From contig CAWEME010000011.1 in NCBI GenBank assembly GCA_963810055.1, forward strand, positions 5,698 through 69,697: DNA of 64,000 bases, given 5' to 3'. This stretch comes from REEB95 sp963810055. Its GTDB lineage: Bacteria > Pseudomonadota > Alphaproteobacteria > ATCC43930 > CGMCC-115725. Positions 1 through 8,709 of the stretch are shown here, one piece after another (within the stretch, counting starts at the first letter, position 1; the number at the start of each line of letters is the position of its first letter). The notes under the pieces were generated by a model. The model worked only from the letters and a program-made list of their open reading frames with translations, did no database searches and was not told where the DNA came from. Made by a program: the position numbers and the translations under genes.

Positions 1-1
1 T

Positions 2-115
2 AACTTCACGCTCGCGCTTGCTGTTGCTGGCGCGATGCTGGGCTTATCTGCGTTCGGATATCTGGTGCTCGTGGTGCGGATCGAGCCTATGCGGCTTGCG
101 GTGAAGGCGCACTAG
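2..115 (+). CDS. C-terminal tail of an integral membrane protein, probably an MFS transporter (partial)
   Basis: The reading frame is open from the window edge to a TAG at 113-115 and encodes 37 residues. About 25 of them form one hydrophobic helix rich in Leu, Ala and Val, followed by a short basic tail. This resembles the last transmembrane segment of a major facilitator transporter. The stop overlaps a possible GTG start of the next gene, so the two are probably co-transcribed. An MFS call fits the second MFS gene at the other end of this gene set, but too little is visible to exclude another membrane protein family. Confidence 0.45.
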   Translation, partial: NFTLALAVAGAMLGLSAFGYLVLVVRIEPMRLAVKAH

Positions 116-168
116 TGGAAAGGCGCGCGTTGCGCGAGGCGAACAGTCAGTCAGCGAAGAATGGAGCA

Positions 169-1893
169 ATGAAAGCAAGCACTCACGAAACGGACGTCCT
201 CATCATCGGCGGCGGCGCGGGCGGAATGTACGCCGCAATCAACGCCGTCGACATGGGCGCGAAAGTGATCCTCATATCGAAGGCATTAATGGGCCGCGGC
301 GGGTGCTCAGCGACCTTTGGCTATATCGGCGGCACCTATACGCCGGAAAAGAACGAGCCAGGCACCCCCATCGATTCGACCGAGGACAAGAGCTTTCCCG
401 ACAAGATCAAGTACTACGGTCATTATCTCGCCGACCAGGAATTCGCCAAAAAGGCCTGGTCATACAACGAGACGTTCTATCACCGCATGGAAGAGATGGG
501 GCTTTATATCCGCCGCACGGAGGACGGTACGCTCGTTACCTCCGGCGGCTTCGGCTACGGGCCGATCAGCCCCAAGCTCGGCACCTCGGGAAAAGGGATC
601 ATGGATGTCCTGCGCAGTCAGGTCTTCATGCGCAAAATACCGGTGTTCGAAGAAAGCTCGGGCGTGACGCTCATACAGTATGACGGCCGCGTCACGGGTG
701 CGATCATTTTCGACTATCTGCATGGAACACTGCACGAGATTCGGGCGAAGGCCGTTATCCTCGCTTGCGGCCACGTGAATTGGCTCTGGGATCGCAATAC
801 CGGGACGCGTGAGCAGGCTGGCAACGGGCTCTCAATGGCCTTCCGTGCCGGTGCCGAGCTCGCCGGCATTGAGATGGTGTGGTGGCACATTGCCGACGTG
901 GCGCGGCCCAAGGCATGGATGCGCAGCCACATGTATCCGAACCCGATTCCTCTGACCACGGCAGTTACCGAGTTCTATAACTCTAAGAACGAGCTCTTCT
1001 TTCACGGCAATATGTATCGGGGAGCGCAGCCTTCGTACTATCTGGCCTGCAAGCATCTGACGCTGCAGATTCAGAAGGGGCTGGCACGCGCCGACGGTGG
1101 CTATTTTGCCTATTTTGGCAAGATCGATCCCCATATTCTCAACGAGTACTCGACGGTCGGCTCCTACCTAAGAAAGCTAGGGCTCGATCCGAGCACCGAC
1201 ATGATTGAATGCGCCATGACCTCGCATCAACAGCGTGGTGGCGTAGCCATTGATCACGACATGGCAACGCGCGTCGATGGCCTCTACATAGCAGGCTCGC
1301 TCGCCGCCGACTTCATCACGGGCATCATTACCGTTTGCTGGGAGGCGCAAACGGCTGCGCGCTCGGCCGTCGACTATGCACGCCGGCATCAACTCACCGC
1401 CAATGAGGAAGCCCGGATCAAGACCGAAAAGAATTTCGATTCACTTCTTGCCGCCGCGCCGCGTGACCCAATTTCGCCATCTATGGTCAAGTACGAGATC
1501 CGCAAGCTGATGGGTCGCGAGATGAACTACTTCAAGGACGGAGAAAAGATACGGCGCGCGATCGAAGGTATACGGACGATACGGCAGACACTGGTGCCGC
1601 GGATGCAGATCCAATCAAAAAGCCCCGTCGCAAATTACGAACTGCTCGACGCGATCGACGTGCCCGACATGCTCGACGTCGCCGAGCTGATCGGTATCGC
1701 CTCGCTGACTCGCACTGAAAGTCGTGGCTCCTTCTATCGTTTGGACTATCCAGTTGTCGACAACGTGAATTGGCTTAAGAACATCTATCTGAGCGGTCGC
1801 GTCAGCGAGCCCACCATCCGCTTCGAAGACGTTAACTTGAAATATGTCCGGCCACAGGATCAGAAGGCCGACTTTCTCACCACGGAATATTGA
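169..1893 (+). CDS. FAD-binding fumarate reductase/succinate dehydrogenase-type flavoprotein
   Basis: This is a flavoprotein of the SdhA/FrdA/L-aspartate oxidase superfamily, expected to oxidise or reduce a dicarboxylate-like substrate. The N-terminal dinucleotide fold (DVLIIGGGAGGMYAA, residues 9-23) and the C-terminal FAD motif (GLYIAGSLAADFITG) are clear, and HQQRGG lies where SdhA has its conserved HxxxGG segment. Where SdhA/FrdA carry the flavin-linked histidine (SHT), this protein has RGGCSATFGYIGG, so FAD is probably not covalently bound. ATG 169 gives the usual short N-terminus. A GTG at 115, overlapping the upstream stop, would add 18 residues. The next genes encode Fe-S and HdrB-like subunits, so this is the catalytic subunit of a three-part complex. 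The physiological substrate is unknown. Confidence 0.85.
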   Translation: MKASTHETDVLIIGGGAGGMYAAINAVDMGAKVILISKALMGRGGCSATFGYIGGTYTPEKNEPGTPIDSTEDKSFPDKIKYYGHYLADQEFAKKAWSYNETFYHRMEEMGLYIRRTEDGTLVTSGGFGYGPISPKLGTSGKGIMDVLRSQVFMRKIPVFEESSGVTLIQYDGRVTGAIIFDYLHGTLHEIRAKAVILACGHVNWLWDRNTGTREQAGNGLSMAFRAGAELAGIEMVWWHIADVARPKAWMRSHMYPNPIPLTTAVTEFYNSKNELFFHGNMYRGAQPSYYLACKHLTLQIQKGLARADGGYFAYFGKIDPHILNEYSTVGSYLRKLGLDPSTDMIECAMTSHQQRGGVAIDHDMATRVDGLYIAGSLAADFITGIITVCWEAQTAARSAVDYARRHQLTANEEARIKTEKNFDSLLAAAPRDPISPSMVKYEIRKLMGREMNYFKDGEKIRRAIEGIRTIRQTLVPRMQIQSKSPVANYELLDAIDVPDMLDVAELIGIASLTRTESRGSFYRLDYPVVDNVNWLKNIYLSGRVSEPTIRFEDVNLKYVRPQDQKADFLTTEY

Positions 1894-1904
1894 GAGGGGC
1901 TGCC

Positions 1905-2825
1905 ATGGAGAAGTCCGCAAAGATCGCGGTCCGGATCAAGCTCAAAAAACCCGATGATGCAGAAGCGAAAATTGCTTACTACGAGGTGCCATACCAGAAG
2001 GATATGCGCATCATCGATGTGCTGAACTGGCTCAACGACACTGGGAAGGCGATTTCCTTCCGCTGGTTCTGCAGTAGCAAGAAGTGCGGTGCTTGCGCCG
2101 TGACGGTCAACGGCATTCCGCGCCTGACCTGCTGGGAGGCAGCCGAACCGGGAATGCTGATCGGGCCGCTTGAGAATTACGAGGTGGTGCGCGATCTCGT
2201 CGTCGATCGGGAATCCTACCAACAGCGCTTACTTGGCCTTAAGCCTTATGTGTCGCGAACGCATACGCCGAATTTTCCTGAGCCGCTTAAGCACGCCGAT
2301 ATCTATGGCAGCTTTCGGCTGATGGATTGTATCGAATGCGGCATCTGCACGTCGGGATGTCCGGCCTACTCCGGAGTCATAGGACCATTTCCGGGACCCT
2401 GGACGTTAGTTCAGATCGCAAAGTTCGCACGCGACCCACGCGACGAAATGACACGCGATGAAATGCTCGAGAGTAGCGGCGTCAATTACTGCATGTCGTG
2501 CTATCGATGTGAAGAGCTTTGCCCGGTCGGAATCCCGATCGTCAGCGAGGCGATCGAGCCGCTACGCGGCATGGCGGCGCGTGGAAATGGAAAAAAAGCG
2601 TCGTTTCCGTTGTCCTTCGCGCAGAATGTTCGCGATCACGTCTACGTACACAGCGCTTCGCTGTATCTAAAAAGCCACGGAATTGGGGAGCTGATCATGT
2701 CACTCCCGTTGGTTTTTCGTATGTTCATTCGCGGCAAGACAAAATTCCGCACCAGGATCGATAAAAAGGCGCAACGACAGATCGATGCCCTTTTCCGCGC
2801 CGCCGCCGATAAGGAGATGACGTGA
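1905..2825 (+). CDS. Iron-sulfur subunit with 2Fe-2S domain fused to an HdrC-like 4Fe-4S domain
   Basis: This is the electron-transfer subunit of the flavoprotein complex. An N-terminal 2Fe-2S ferredoxin domain has Cys56, Cys61, Cys64 and Cys76. The C-terminal part holds two complete CxxCxxCxxxC motifs (Cys142/145/148/152 and Cys196/199/202/206), which predicts two 4Fe-4S clusters. Classical SdhB has one 4Fe-4S and one 3Fe-4S cluster, so this subunit is closer to the HdrC-like arrangement of type E succinate/fumarate oxidoreductases. ATG 1905 follows the GAGAGGGG ribosome-binding sequence; an upstream TTG at 1890 is less likely. The gene overlaps the next start by one base (TGATG), a sign of translational coupling. 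Confidence 0.85.
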   Translation: MEKSAKIAVRIKLKKPDDAEAKIAYYEVPYQKDMRIIDVLNWLNDTGKAISFRWFCSSKKCGACAVTVNGIPRLTCWEAAEPGMLIGPLENYEVVRDLVVDRESYQQRLLGLKPYVSRTHTPNFPEPLKHADIYGSFRLMDCIECGICTSGCPAYSGVIGPFPGPWTLVQIAKFARDPRDEMTRDEMLESSGVNYCMSCYRCEELCPVGIPIVSEAIEPLRGMAARGNGKKASFPLSFAQNVRDHVYVHSASLYLKSHGIGELIMSLPLVFRMFIRGKTKFRTRIDKKAQRQIDALFRAAADKEMT

Positions 2826-3688
2826 TGCGTTTCGCCTATTATCCCGGCTGCACAGCTAAGGGGAGCACGCAAGAAGTCGATATTGCCACGAAGCGGCTAG
2901 CTCAGCATCTCGCGTTCGATCTCGTTGAGCTGACCGATGCGGGCTGTTGCGGCTCCTGCGAGATCAAGGCAGTGAATCCCGAATTGCATCTATATTTAAA
3001 TGCCCGGATCCTGGCGCTTGCCAATATGCGCGGTCTCGAAATTGTAACGGTATGCGATACCTGTCAGGCCAATCTTCTTCAGACCGGGCGTCGACTCGAT
3101 GCCGATCTGACAAAGCGCGCCGAAGTCACGAAAAAACTAGCCGATGCCGGAGTTATTTACGAGCGCTCCCCTCGATCGCGCCACCTCACGCGCGTGTTGC
3201 TCGAAGATATCGGCGCGCCTCTCCTGACAAGCCACGTGGTAAACCCACTCAAGAACCTGCGTGTCGCCCCTTTTGCCTGCTGTCACACCTTTCGGGGCCC
3301 GAGCGCGGAGGCACAAAACCGCGGCGTTCTAGATGTTATTGTTGAAATCGCTGGCGCCCACCCTGTGCAAGTGCGCAACGACAAGGATTGCTGCGGATTC
3401 CACATCCTCATGGTCGAGGAGGATTTAGCAGCCCGCGCGGCAGGCAAATTCCTGGCGCGATGCGCCGATGAAAAAGTCGATTGTGTTGTCACATCGAGTC
3501 CGCTCTGCCACACGGCATTGGACATCTATCAGAATGCTGCCGAGAGGGTCGCGAGCCGTACTCTGGGGGTTCCTATTCTGCATGTTGAACAACTCCTGGC
3601 ATTGAGTTTCGGGATCCCCGCGAACGAACTTGGCCTAGATCGTCACATGATCTCGACTGCGCCTCTGTTGGCGCGTTTAGCAGCCTGA
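2825..3688 (+). CDS. HdrB/SdhE-like CCG-domain protein
   Basis: This 287-residue protein has two CCG domains, like heterodisulfide reductase subunit B and the SdhE subunit of type E succinate dehydrogenase or methylmenaquinol:fumarate reductase. The first domain is complete: Cys9, Cys41-Cys42-Gly, then Cys77xxCys80. The second has Cys152/153 and Cys189-Cys190-Gly, but the expected final CxxC reads Ser225-Pro-Leu-Cys228, so one potential ligand is replaced by serine. In relatives this subunit passes electrons to quinone or disulfide at the membrane surface. AAGGAG at 2811-2816 supports ATG 2825. No classical SdhC/SdhD membrane anchor is encoded nearby, which fits the type E architecture. Confidence 0.82.
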   Translation: MRFAYYPGCTAKGSTQEVDIATKRLAQHLAFDLVELTDAGCCGSCEIKAVNPELHLYLNARILALANMRGLEIVTVCDTCQANLLQTGRRLDADLTKRAEVTKKLADAGVIYERSPRSRHLTRVLLEDIGAPLLTSHVVNPLKNLRVAPFACCHTFRGPSAEAQNRGVLDVIVEIAGAHPVQVRNDKDCCGFHILMVEEDLAARAAGKFLARCADEKVDCVVTSSPLCHTALDIYQNAAERVASRTLGVPILHVEQLLALSFGIPANELGLDRHMISTAPLLARLAA

Positions 3689-3730
3689 GGCGTCATGGAA
3701 CTGGTCTTCCGTCGCATATCCTGATCTCCA

Positions 3731-4888
3731 GTGCTCGTCAGGGTCGCGCTGCTTTGGTTTGTGGGCATTACATTACGCGTGACACTCCTCGCTGTGCCGC
3801 CGGTCATTCCGCTGATCCATCGTGACCTAGGCCTCAACGAGACCGCGGTCGGCGCCCTGTCTTCTCTACCAATCCTTCTGTTTGCCGCAGCGGCGATACC
3901 CGGCTCGTTGCTGATTGCTCGGGCAGGTCTGCGTTACGCGGTAATCGCCGGGCTTAGTTTGGTGGCGATCTTCTCGGCCACGCGCGGACTGTTCTTGTCG
4001 ACCCCGATCCTATTTGCATCAACATTCTTGATGGGCGTCGGTATAGCGATCCTCCAACCCGCAATGCCGGTCCTAGTCAAGAACTGGTTTCCCGAAAAGG
4101 TTGCCATGGCGACCGCGGTCTACACAAACGGTCTTCTAGTCGGGCAGACGCTGGGGGCGGGGCTGACGTTGCCTATTGTTTTGCCTTTGGCACAGGGGAG
4201 CTGGCAGATGGCCTTTGTTCTCTGGGCGGTTCCGGTCGCGGTCATTGCCGTCGCGATTGCAGTCTCGATGCGTGACGAGCAGGTACCGCGATCGGATCGG
4301 GCGCGCCGCTGGTGGCCGGACTGGCGCGACAAGCGGACATGGCAGCTTGGGATTGTGCTCGGCGGCAGCTCAAGCCTCTATTTTGCAGCAAACGCATTCC
4401 TGCCTGACCTTCTCCACGTATCCAGTCGTGGAAACTTAATTGCAGCAACATTGACTTCGATGAGCTTGTGCCAAATTCCAGCTCCGGTTCTTGTTCTTTT
4501 CGCGGGCCGCTATCTAGTCGGGCGACGGGTGCCTTTCGTCATGACAGGCGTGCTATCAGTACTTGCTCTGTGCGGCCTGCTCATCTCCGGCGGCAGTGGC
4601 GTCGTTATCTGGGCAGGAGTTCTTGGCTTCTGTACGGCGTTCAATCTCACGCTCGGGCTTGCGCTCCCTGCCCTGCTGGTTAATCCCGCAGACGTGCATC
4701 GTTTATCTGCAGCTATGTTTGCTGTGGCCTATGGATGTGCCGTGGCCGTCCCAGTTGTCGGTGGTATTCTTTGGGATATCTTCTCAGCAGCGTCGCTCGC
4801 GTTCGTTCCGGCTTTTCTGGCCGCTTTCACGGTCATTGGCGTCGCCGCAATCGTCGATCTGAAGACGCCTTCGCGAGCTCTTCGATAG
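3731..4888 (+). CDS. MFS transporter, CynX/NimT-like
   Basis: This 385-residue protein has about twelve hydrophobic segments and the layout of the CynX/NimT branch of the major facilitator superfamily, which includes transporters of cyanate, nitroimidazoles and small organic acids. The N-terminal half carries the LPILLFAAAAIPGSLL region typical of this branch. It starts at GTG 3731, 42 bp after the HdrB-like gene, on the same strand as the oxidoreductase genes and just before a LysR gene. The position suggests import or export of the substrate or product of that complex. The actual ligand cannot be read from the sequence. Confidence 0.75.
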   Translation: MLVRVALLWFVGITLRVTLLAVPPVIPLIHRDLGLNETAVGALSSLPILLFAAAAIPGSLLIARAGLRYAVIAGLSLVAIFSATRGLFLSTPILFASTFLMGVGIAILQPAMPVLVKNWFPEKVAMATAVYTNGLLVGQTLGAGLTLPIVLPLAQGSWQMAFVLWAVPVAVIAVAIAVSMRDEQVPRSDRARRWWPDWRDKRTWQLGIVLGGSSSLYFAANAFLPDLLHVSSRGNLIAATLTSMSLCQIPAPVLVLFAGRYLVGRRVPFVMTGVLSVLALCGLLISGGSGVVIWAGVLGFCTAFNLTLGLALPALLVNPADVHRLSAAMFAVAYGCAVAVPVVGGILWDIFSAASLAFVPAFLAAFTVIGVAAIVDLKTPSRALR

Positions 4889-4996
4889 TCTGCGCTCTAC
4901 GAGACTCTACAGCCATGTCGATCTACTGCTATATATGAGCCTGGGAGTACAGCGATCGGAACAGAGAAAAGAGCAGTCTCCGGATAGGAGTGGGGC

Positions 4997-5920
4997 ATGG
5001 AACTTTATCACCTGAAGACATTCTTGGTCACAACCGAAGAAGGCCAGATCACGAAGGCTTCTCGACGTCTGAATCTAACCCAACCCGCTGTTAGTGCGCA
5101 GATAAAGGCCCTCGAACAGGAAGTGGGTTTCCCGCTGTTCGAACGCACCGGTAGCGGCATCGTGCCGACGAGGGCAGGCGAGGAACTTCTGAAGTACGCG
5201 TATCGCGTCGTGGCGGCCTCAAAAGAATTTACGCTTCACGGCCGAAAATTACGTGATGAGCTTTGCCAAGAGCTTCGGCTCGGAACGATCATGCACCCGC
5301 GTTTCATTCGTCTCGGACCTCTCATTCTCCGACTACTGGAGCTATATCCTTTGCTACGGATAAAGCTTCATCATGGCGTCTCTGAAGGCGTCGTCGAAAG
5401 CATGAAGACTGGCGAGCTTGATGCGGCATTTCTTCTAGGAAGCGATCCCATCGATGATATTTCATATATTGACCTCGCCCGTCTTGAATATTGCGTTGTG
5501 GGGCCGGCCGCCTGGGCAGCGCAGATAGAAAACGCCACTCTCAATGAACTGAGTCAATTGCCGTGGCTTGGCGCCCCGACCGGAAGCTCGCAGGCAATGC
5601 TCTTTTCGCGTTTATTTCCTGATCCGCGAGTGCAGCCAACGAAAATAATCGAAGTCGACCAAGAAACCACTATGATTTGCCTAGTACTCGAACAGGTCGG
5701 TATGTGCCTGATGCGACGCGAACTCGCAGAGAGTTTCCGTCGCGCCCGACAAGTCTCGGTCTGGCCAGGAACTGGTCCTCGTGCGACGCTGTCGTTCGTC
5801 TACGAGACGTCCCGCGCAACCGATCCAGCGATCGCTGCCACGATTAGAGCCATCGGCGAGATCTGGCAAGGCGCGCGCGCGAAGAAGCCCGTCGACGTTT
5901 TTGCAATCGGCGCTTCCTAA
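4997..5920 (+). CDS. LysR-family transcriptional regulator
   Basis: This 307-residue protein has an N-terminal winged helix-turn-helix, with ASRRLNLTQPAVSAQIKALE as its recognition region at about residues 22-41, and a C-terminal periplasmic-binding-protein-like effector domain. The start at ATG 4997 is preceded by GATAGGAGTGGGG, a good ribosome-binding site. It sits on the same strand as the oxidoreductase and MFS genes, 108 bp downstream, so it most likely senses a metabolite of that pathway. LysR proteins often activate neighbouring genes, but no operator was identified here. Confidence 0.85.
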   Translation: MELYHLKTFLVTTEEGQITKASRRLNLTQPAVSAQIKALEQEVGFPLFERTGSGIVPTRAGEELLKYAYRVVAASKEFTLHGRKLRDELCQELRLGTIMHPRFIRLGPLILRLLELYPLLRIKLHHGVSEGVVESMKTGELDAAFLLGSDPIDDISYIDLARLEYCVVGPAAWAAQIENATLNELSQLPWLGAPTGSSQAMLFSRLFPDPRVQPTKIIEVDQETTMICLVLEQVGMCLMRRELAESFRRARQVSVWPGTGPRATLSFVYETSRATDPAIAATIRAIGEIWQGARAKKPVDVFAIGAS

Positions 5921-6015
5921 TGTCCCGCCTCATACTGAGCTACTCTTCGGAATTCGAACAGTAATGTAAGTTACGGCGTCGGTGTCTGCTGATCATCGAC
6001 GAGAGGAGATCAGCG

Positions 6016-6072
6016 ATGTTAAAACGCAAACGGCACGAGCCTGAGTTTAAGGCTCGGTTTGACTCCTGCTAA
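6016..6072 (+). pseudogene. IS3-family transposase OrfA N-terminal stub
   Basis: A GGAG sequence and ATG 6016 open an 18-codon frame whose product MLKRKRHEPEFKAR closely resembles the start of IS3-family OrfA transposases (KRKRHxPEFKAK...). It then diverges into FDSC and a TAA. Only the first 14 or so residues of the transposase remain, and no OrfB or opposite end is visible. This marks an old insertion and deletion junction between the SdhE-like gene set and the CoA-ester gene set. The identification rests on recognising the motif by eye. Confidence 0.6.
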
Positions 6073-6077
6073 ACACA

Positions 6078-7313
6078 TCAACCTTTGCTGGGCACACCTC
6101 CGAGCTTGATCATCTCGATACGCGGGATCAGCAACAAATAGCCAATGGCGCACACCACCAGCATAGCGCCGGCGACAATTAGTGCGGCTGCAAAGGAGTG
6201 GGTCGCATCATAGAGCACACCGGTAATCACCGGTGCGACGACGCCACCGAGATTTCCCCCGGTATTCTGAATTGCGCCAACCACTCCTCCACGGTTTTCG
6301 GGAGCGAGTGCTGAAGGAACTGCCAGCATGTTCGGAACTGCGACACCCAGACCGGCGAGCGAGACCCCAAACAGGAATACCGCCATCTCGCCGCTGTTGA
6401 CGAATCCGGCCGGCACGATGGCGAGCCCGACGATCAATCCTAGGCCGATCGCCGTCTTTCGGACTAGGGTCGGCGAATAGCCGTTATGGATGAACCGATC
6501 CGACGCCCAGGCTCCGGCCAGGCCGAAAACAAGCTGTACGAGGAATGGGATCGCGGAAAACCATCCCGCTTTGAGGATGGTGAAGCCCCGGTCCATTATT
6601 AGGAAGCTCGGAAGCCAGGTCACGTAGACGTAGAACACGTATAGGTAACCGAAGTAACCGATCATCACGCCCCAGATCTCCCGTTTGGACAGCAGCTCCA
6701 TCCATTCGGCGCGGGTTAATTCTGACCGTGCCTCGCCCACGTCGTCCTGGCGGGAGGGCGCCACGATCAGCCACGGGATCAGCCACAGCAGCGACATCAG
6801 CCCAACGATGACGAACATGTTGCGCCAGCCGAAAGCAACGATCAGCCCGGCAGCAAGTGGCGCTCCGATCGCGGGCCCAACTTTGGACCCTTCGCTGTAG
6901 ATGGCACTGGCGAGCGCGCGGTTGCGCTCGGAAAACGCCGTCGACACCAGACGGTAGCCGCTCGGATAGACCGGCGATTCGCCAATCCCGAGGCCCAGTC
7001 TACAGGCGAGCAAGGTGGTCAGCGACGACACCCATCCCGTAACGATACAAGAGAGAGACCATAGGATATATCCAACCGCCATCACTCGTTTAGTGCCGTA
7101 GCGGTCGATCATCCAGCCCGACGGCAATTGCATGATGGTGTATGACCAGAAAAACGCAGCGAGCAGGATGCCAGCAAGGGTGGCATCAATTCCGAATTCC
7201 CTCATGATCGTCGGAGTGGCGACCGATAATAAAACGCGGTCTAGGAACGCAACCCCGACTGCGAGCCCCAGAACTACGACAATGATCCAACTGCGCGCCG
7301 TATCTTTTTCCAT
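6078..7313 (-). CDS. MFS transporter, anion:cation symporter-like
   Basis: This protein of about 411 residues has twelve predicted membrane segments. The N-terminus (VAFLDRVLLSVATPTIMREF) and the loop after TM2 (GWMIDRYGTKRVM) are typical of the anion:cation symporter family, which moves organic acids such as hexuronates, phthalate or tartrate with protons. AAGGAGGA at 7328-7321 fits the second in-frame ATG (7313) better than the first (7319). It is the last gene of a leftward set with the enoyl-CoA hydratase and the flavin-reductase remnant, so it probably imports the acid that is then activated to a CoA ester. Confidence 0.8.
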   Translation of the reverse strand: MEKDTARSWIIVVVLGLAVGVAFLDRVLLSVATPTIMREFGIDATLAGILLAAFFWSYTIMQLPSGWMIDRYGTKRVMAVGYILWSLSCIVTGWVSSLTTLLACRLGLGIGESPVYPSGYRLVSTAFSERNRALASAIYSEGSKVGPAIGAPLAAGLIVAFGWRNMFVIVGLMSLLWLIPWLIVAPSRQDDVGEARSELTRAEWMELLSKREIWGVMIGYFGYLYVFYVYVTWLPSFLIMDRGFTILKAGWFSAIPFLVQLVFGLAGAWASDRFIHNGYSPTLVRKTAIGLGLIVGLAIVPAGFVNSGEMAVFLFGVSLAGLGVAVPNMLAVPSALAPENRGGVVGAIQNTGGNLGGVVAPVITGVLYDATHSFAAALIVAGAMLVVCAIGYLLLIPRIEMIKLGGVPSKG

Positions 7314-7341
7314 GGCCATCTCCTCCTTGATGTGGTCGTGC

Positions 7342-7671
7342 TCACGACTTCGGCGTGAGCTTTATGAGCTTCATCGTCGTGATTTTCCCGAGGCTTGCCT
7401 AATGTGGACCTCCGAACCCGGCGATCGGCCGGAGCGCAGTGGTTTCAATTTTTCCATCGGAGAATAATTCATCTCGAATATGGAACATCATTTCCCGGCC
7501 GATGAACAATTGACTTTTAAGCTCGCCAAATTCGGTGACATCGTGCAGCACGCGCTTGAGACTGATCGGTGCGTCGGCGATCGGGGGCGACTTGACGGTG
7601 CGATTCGGCACCATCTCGAGTTCGAGCAAATCGACTTCGCTGATGCCGGCCGCGTGTTCGATCTTAGCAAT
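7342..7671 (-). pseudogene. Flavin reductase (FMN-binding split barrel) remnant
   Basis: Read leftward from about 7671, the frame gives ISEVDLLELEMVPN, RVLHDVTEFG and LRPIAGFGGPH, which matches the C-terminal half of the flavin reductase/DIM6-NTAB family. After GGPH a TAG (7401-7399) stands where the family has Tyr, and the same frame continues ASLGKITTMKLIKLTPKS to a TGA at 7344-7342. The N-terminal FMN-binding half is missing. The gene therefore lost its start region and gained an in-frame stop, consistent with a decayed reductase partner in the transport/hydratase set. It fills the gap between the MFS and hydratase genes. Confidence 0.65.
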
Positions 7672-7796
7672 GCAACAGTTTGCGCCATCGCTAAACCGTG
7701 ATTCTCGTCGCCGATCGCGCTGGCTATGTCGCATCGCTATCGGGATTGGGATGGCGCGGAAGCAATACCCCGCGACTAAAATCGTGTGGGTGCCCA

Positions 7797-8609
7797 TCAG
7801 GATGGATATCGGGCTTGCGCCCATTTGATCGCTGACGCGAATCCGTCGCGGTCTATTCGTTCAGTCAGTTCGTCCCGGAGCGCATTCGGCGTGGTCTTGA
7901 TCGTAGCGAAAATATCGACGCCAAGATCGATGCTGGCGTGGAACCCCATGATTTCGTAGACCCGGTTCACGCCCTGTTTGTTGAAGTACCAGGTTTCGGG
8001 TGGGAACGCCGCCATCTTTCCGGCGAGGTGTTTTACGCGATCTTCCAGTTGCCCCGGCTTGCAAAGCTCGGTGAGGATTCCATAGCTCAGCGCGGTGCTC
8101 GCCGTGATGACGTCTCCGGTGAGCAGCAGATGCTTTGCCTGCCGCATTCCCATGATCCAGGGCGTGATGAAGAATGGGGGCGCATCGGCGACACGCACCT
8201 CCGGCTCGCCGAAACACGCGCCCGGATCGGCCAGCACGAAATCGCACGCCATCGCCAGTTCAAAGCCGCCCCCGAGGCAAAAGCCTTCCACCGCGGCGAT
8301 TACCGGTTTCTTCAGTCGCCAGATTGTCCAGCAGGTCTCGTTGCCGATGGTGATGAAGCCGCGGGGACCGGAATAGGTCTTCGCGCCGGATTTGCTGCGC
8401 GCTGCGGTGAGGTCGTTGCCGGCGGAAAAATTTTTTCCGGCGCCGCTGATGACGACGCATCGGATCGCGTCGTCAGCCTCGGCCTCGAGCAGGGCGGCGC
8501 GAAGTTCGCGGTACTGCGGCAGATTGAAGGCGTTATAGACCTTGGGTCGGTTTAGGGTGACCCATCGTGCCCGCTCCGCGTCCTTCGTCTCGATCGTCTC
8601 GTACTGCAT
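7797..8609 (-). CDS. Enoyl-CoA hydratase/isomerase family protein
   Basis: This complete 270-residue crotonase-fold protein has the first oxyanion-hole region KNFSAGNDL and the second region GFCLGGGFELAMACDF. The expected catalytic-loop glutamate region reads FGEPEVRVADAPPFF, which differs from the common GxxG pattern, so the reaction (hydration, isomerisation or hydrolysis) is not certain. The gene is divergent from the GntR regulator, and a TTGACA-containing 14-bp element shared with the ccr-like promoter lies about 100 bp upstream. It probably acts on the CoA ester made by the ligase at 11143-12672. Confidence 0.8.
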   Translation of the reverse strand: MQYETIETKDAERARWVTLNRPKVYNAFNLPQYRELRAALLEAEADDAIRCVVISGAGKNFSAGNDLTAARSKSGAKTYSGPRGFITIGNETCWTIWRLKKPVIAAVEGFCLGGGFELAMACDFVLADPGACFGEPEVRVADAPPFFITPWIMGMRQAKHLLLTGDVITASTALSYGILTELCKPGQLEDRVKHLAGKMAAFPPETWYFNKQGVNRVYEIMGFHASIDLGVDIFATIKTTPNALRDELTERIDRDGFASAIKWAQARYPS

Positions 8610-8709
8610 TCCTGTGGATCCTGGTTTGCGATGAACAAACCGTCGCTTGCTGCCCCTTCACGGCTTAAGGGCAAGAGTTGAACAGAACCTTCCGAGTTTC
8701 TGATTAAAA

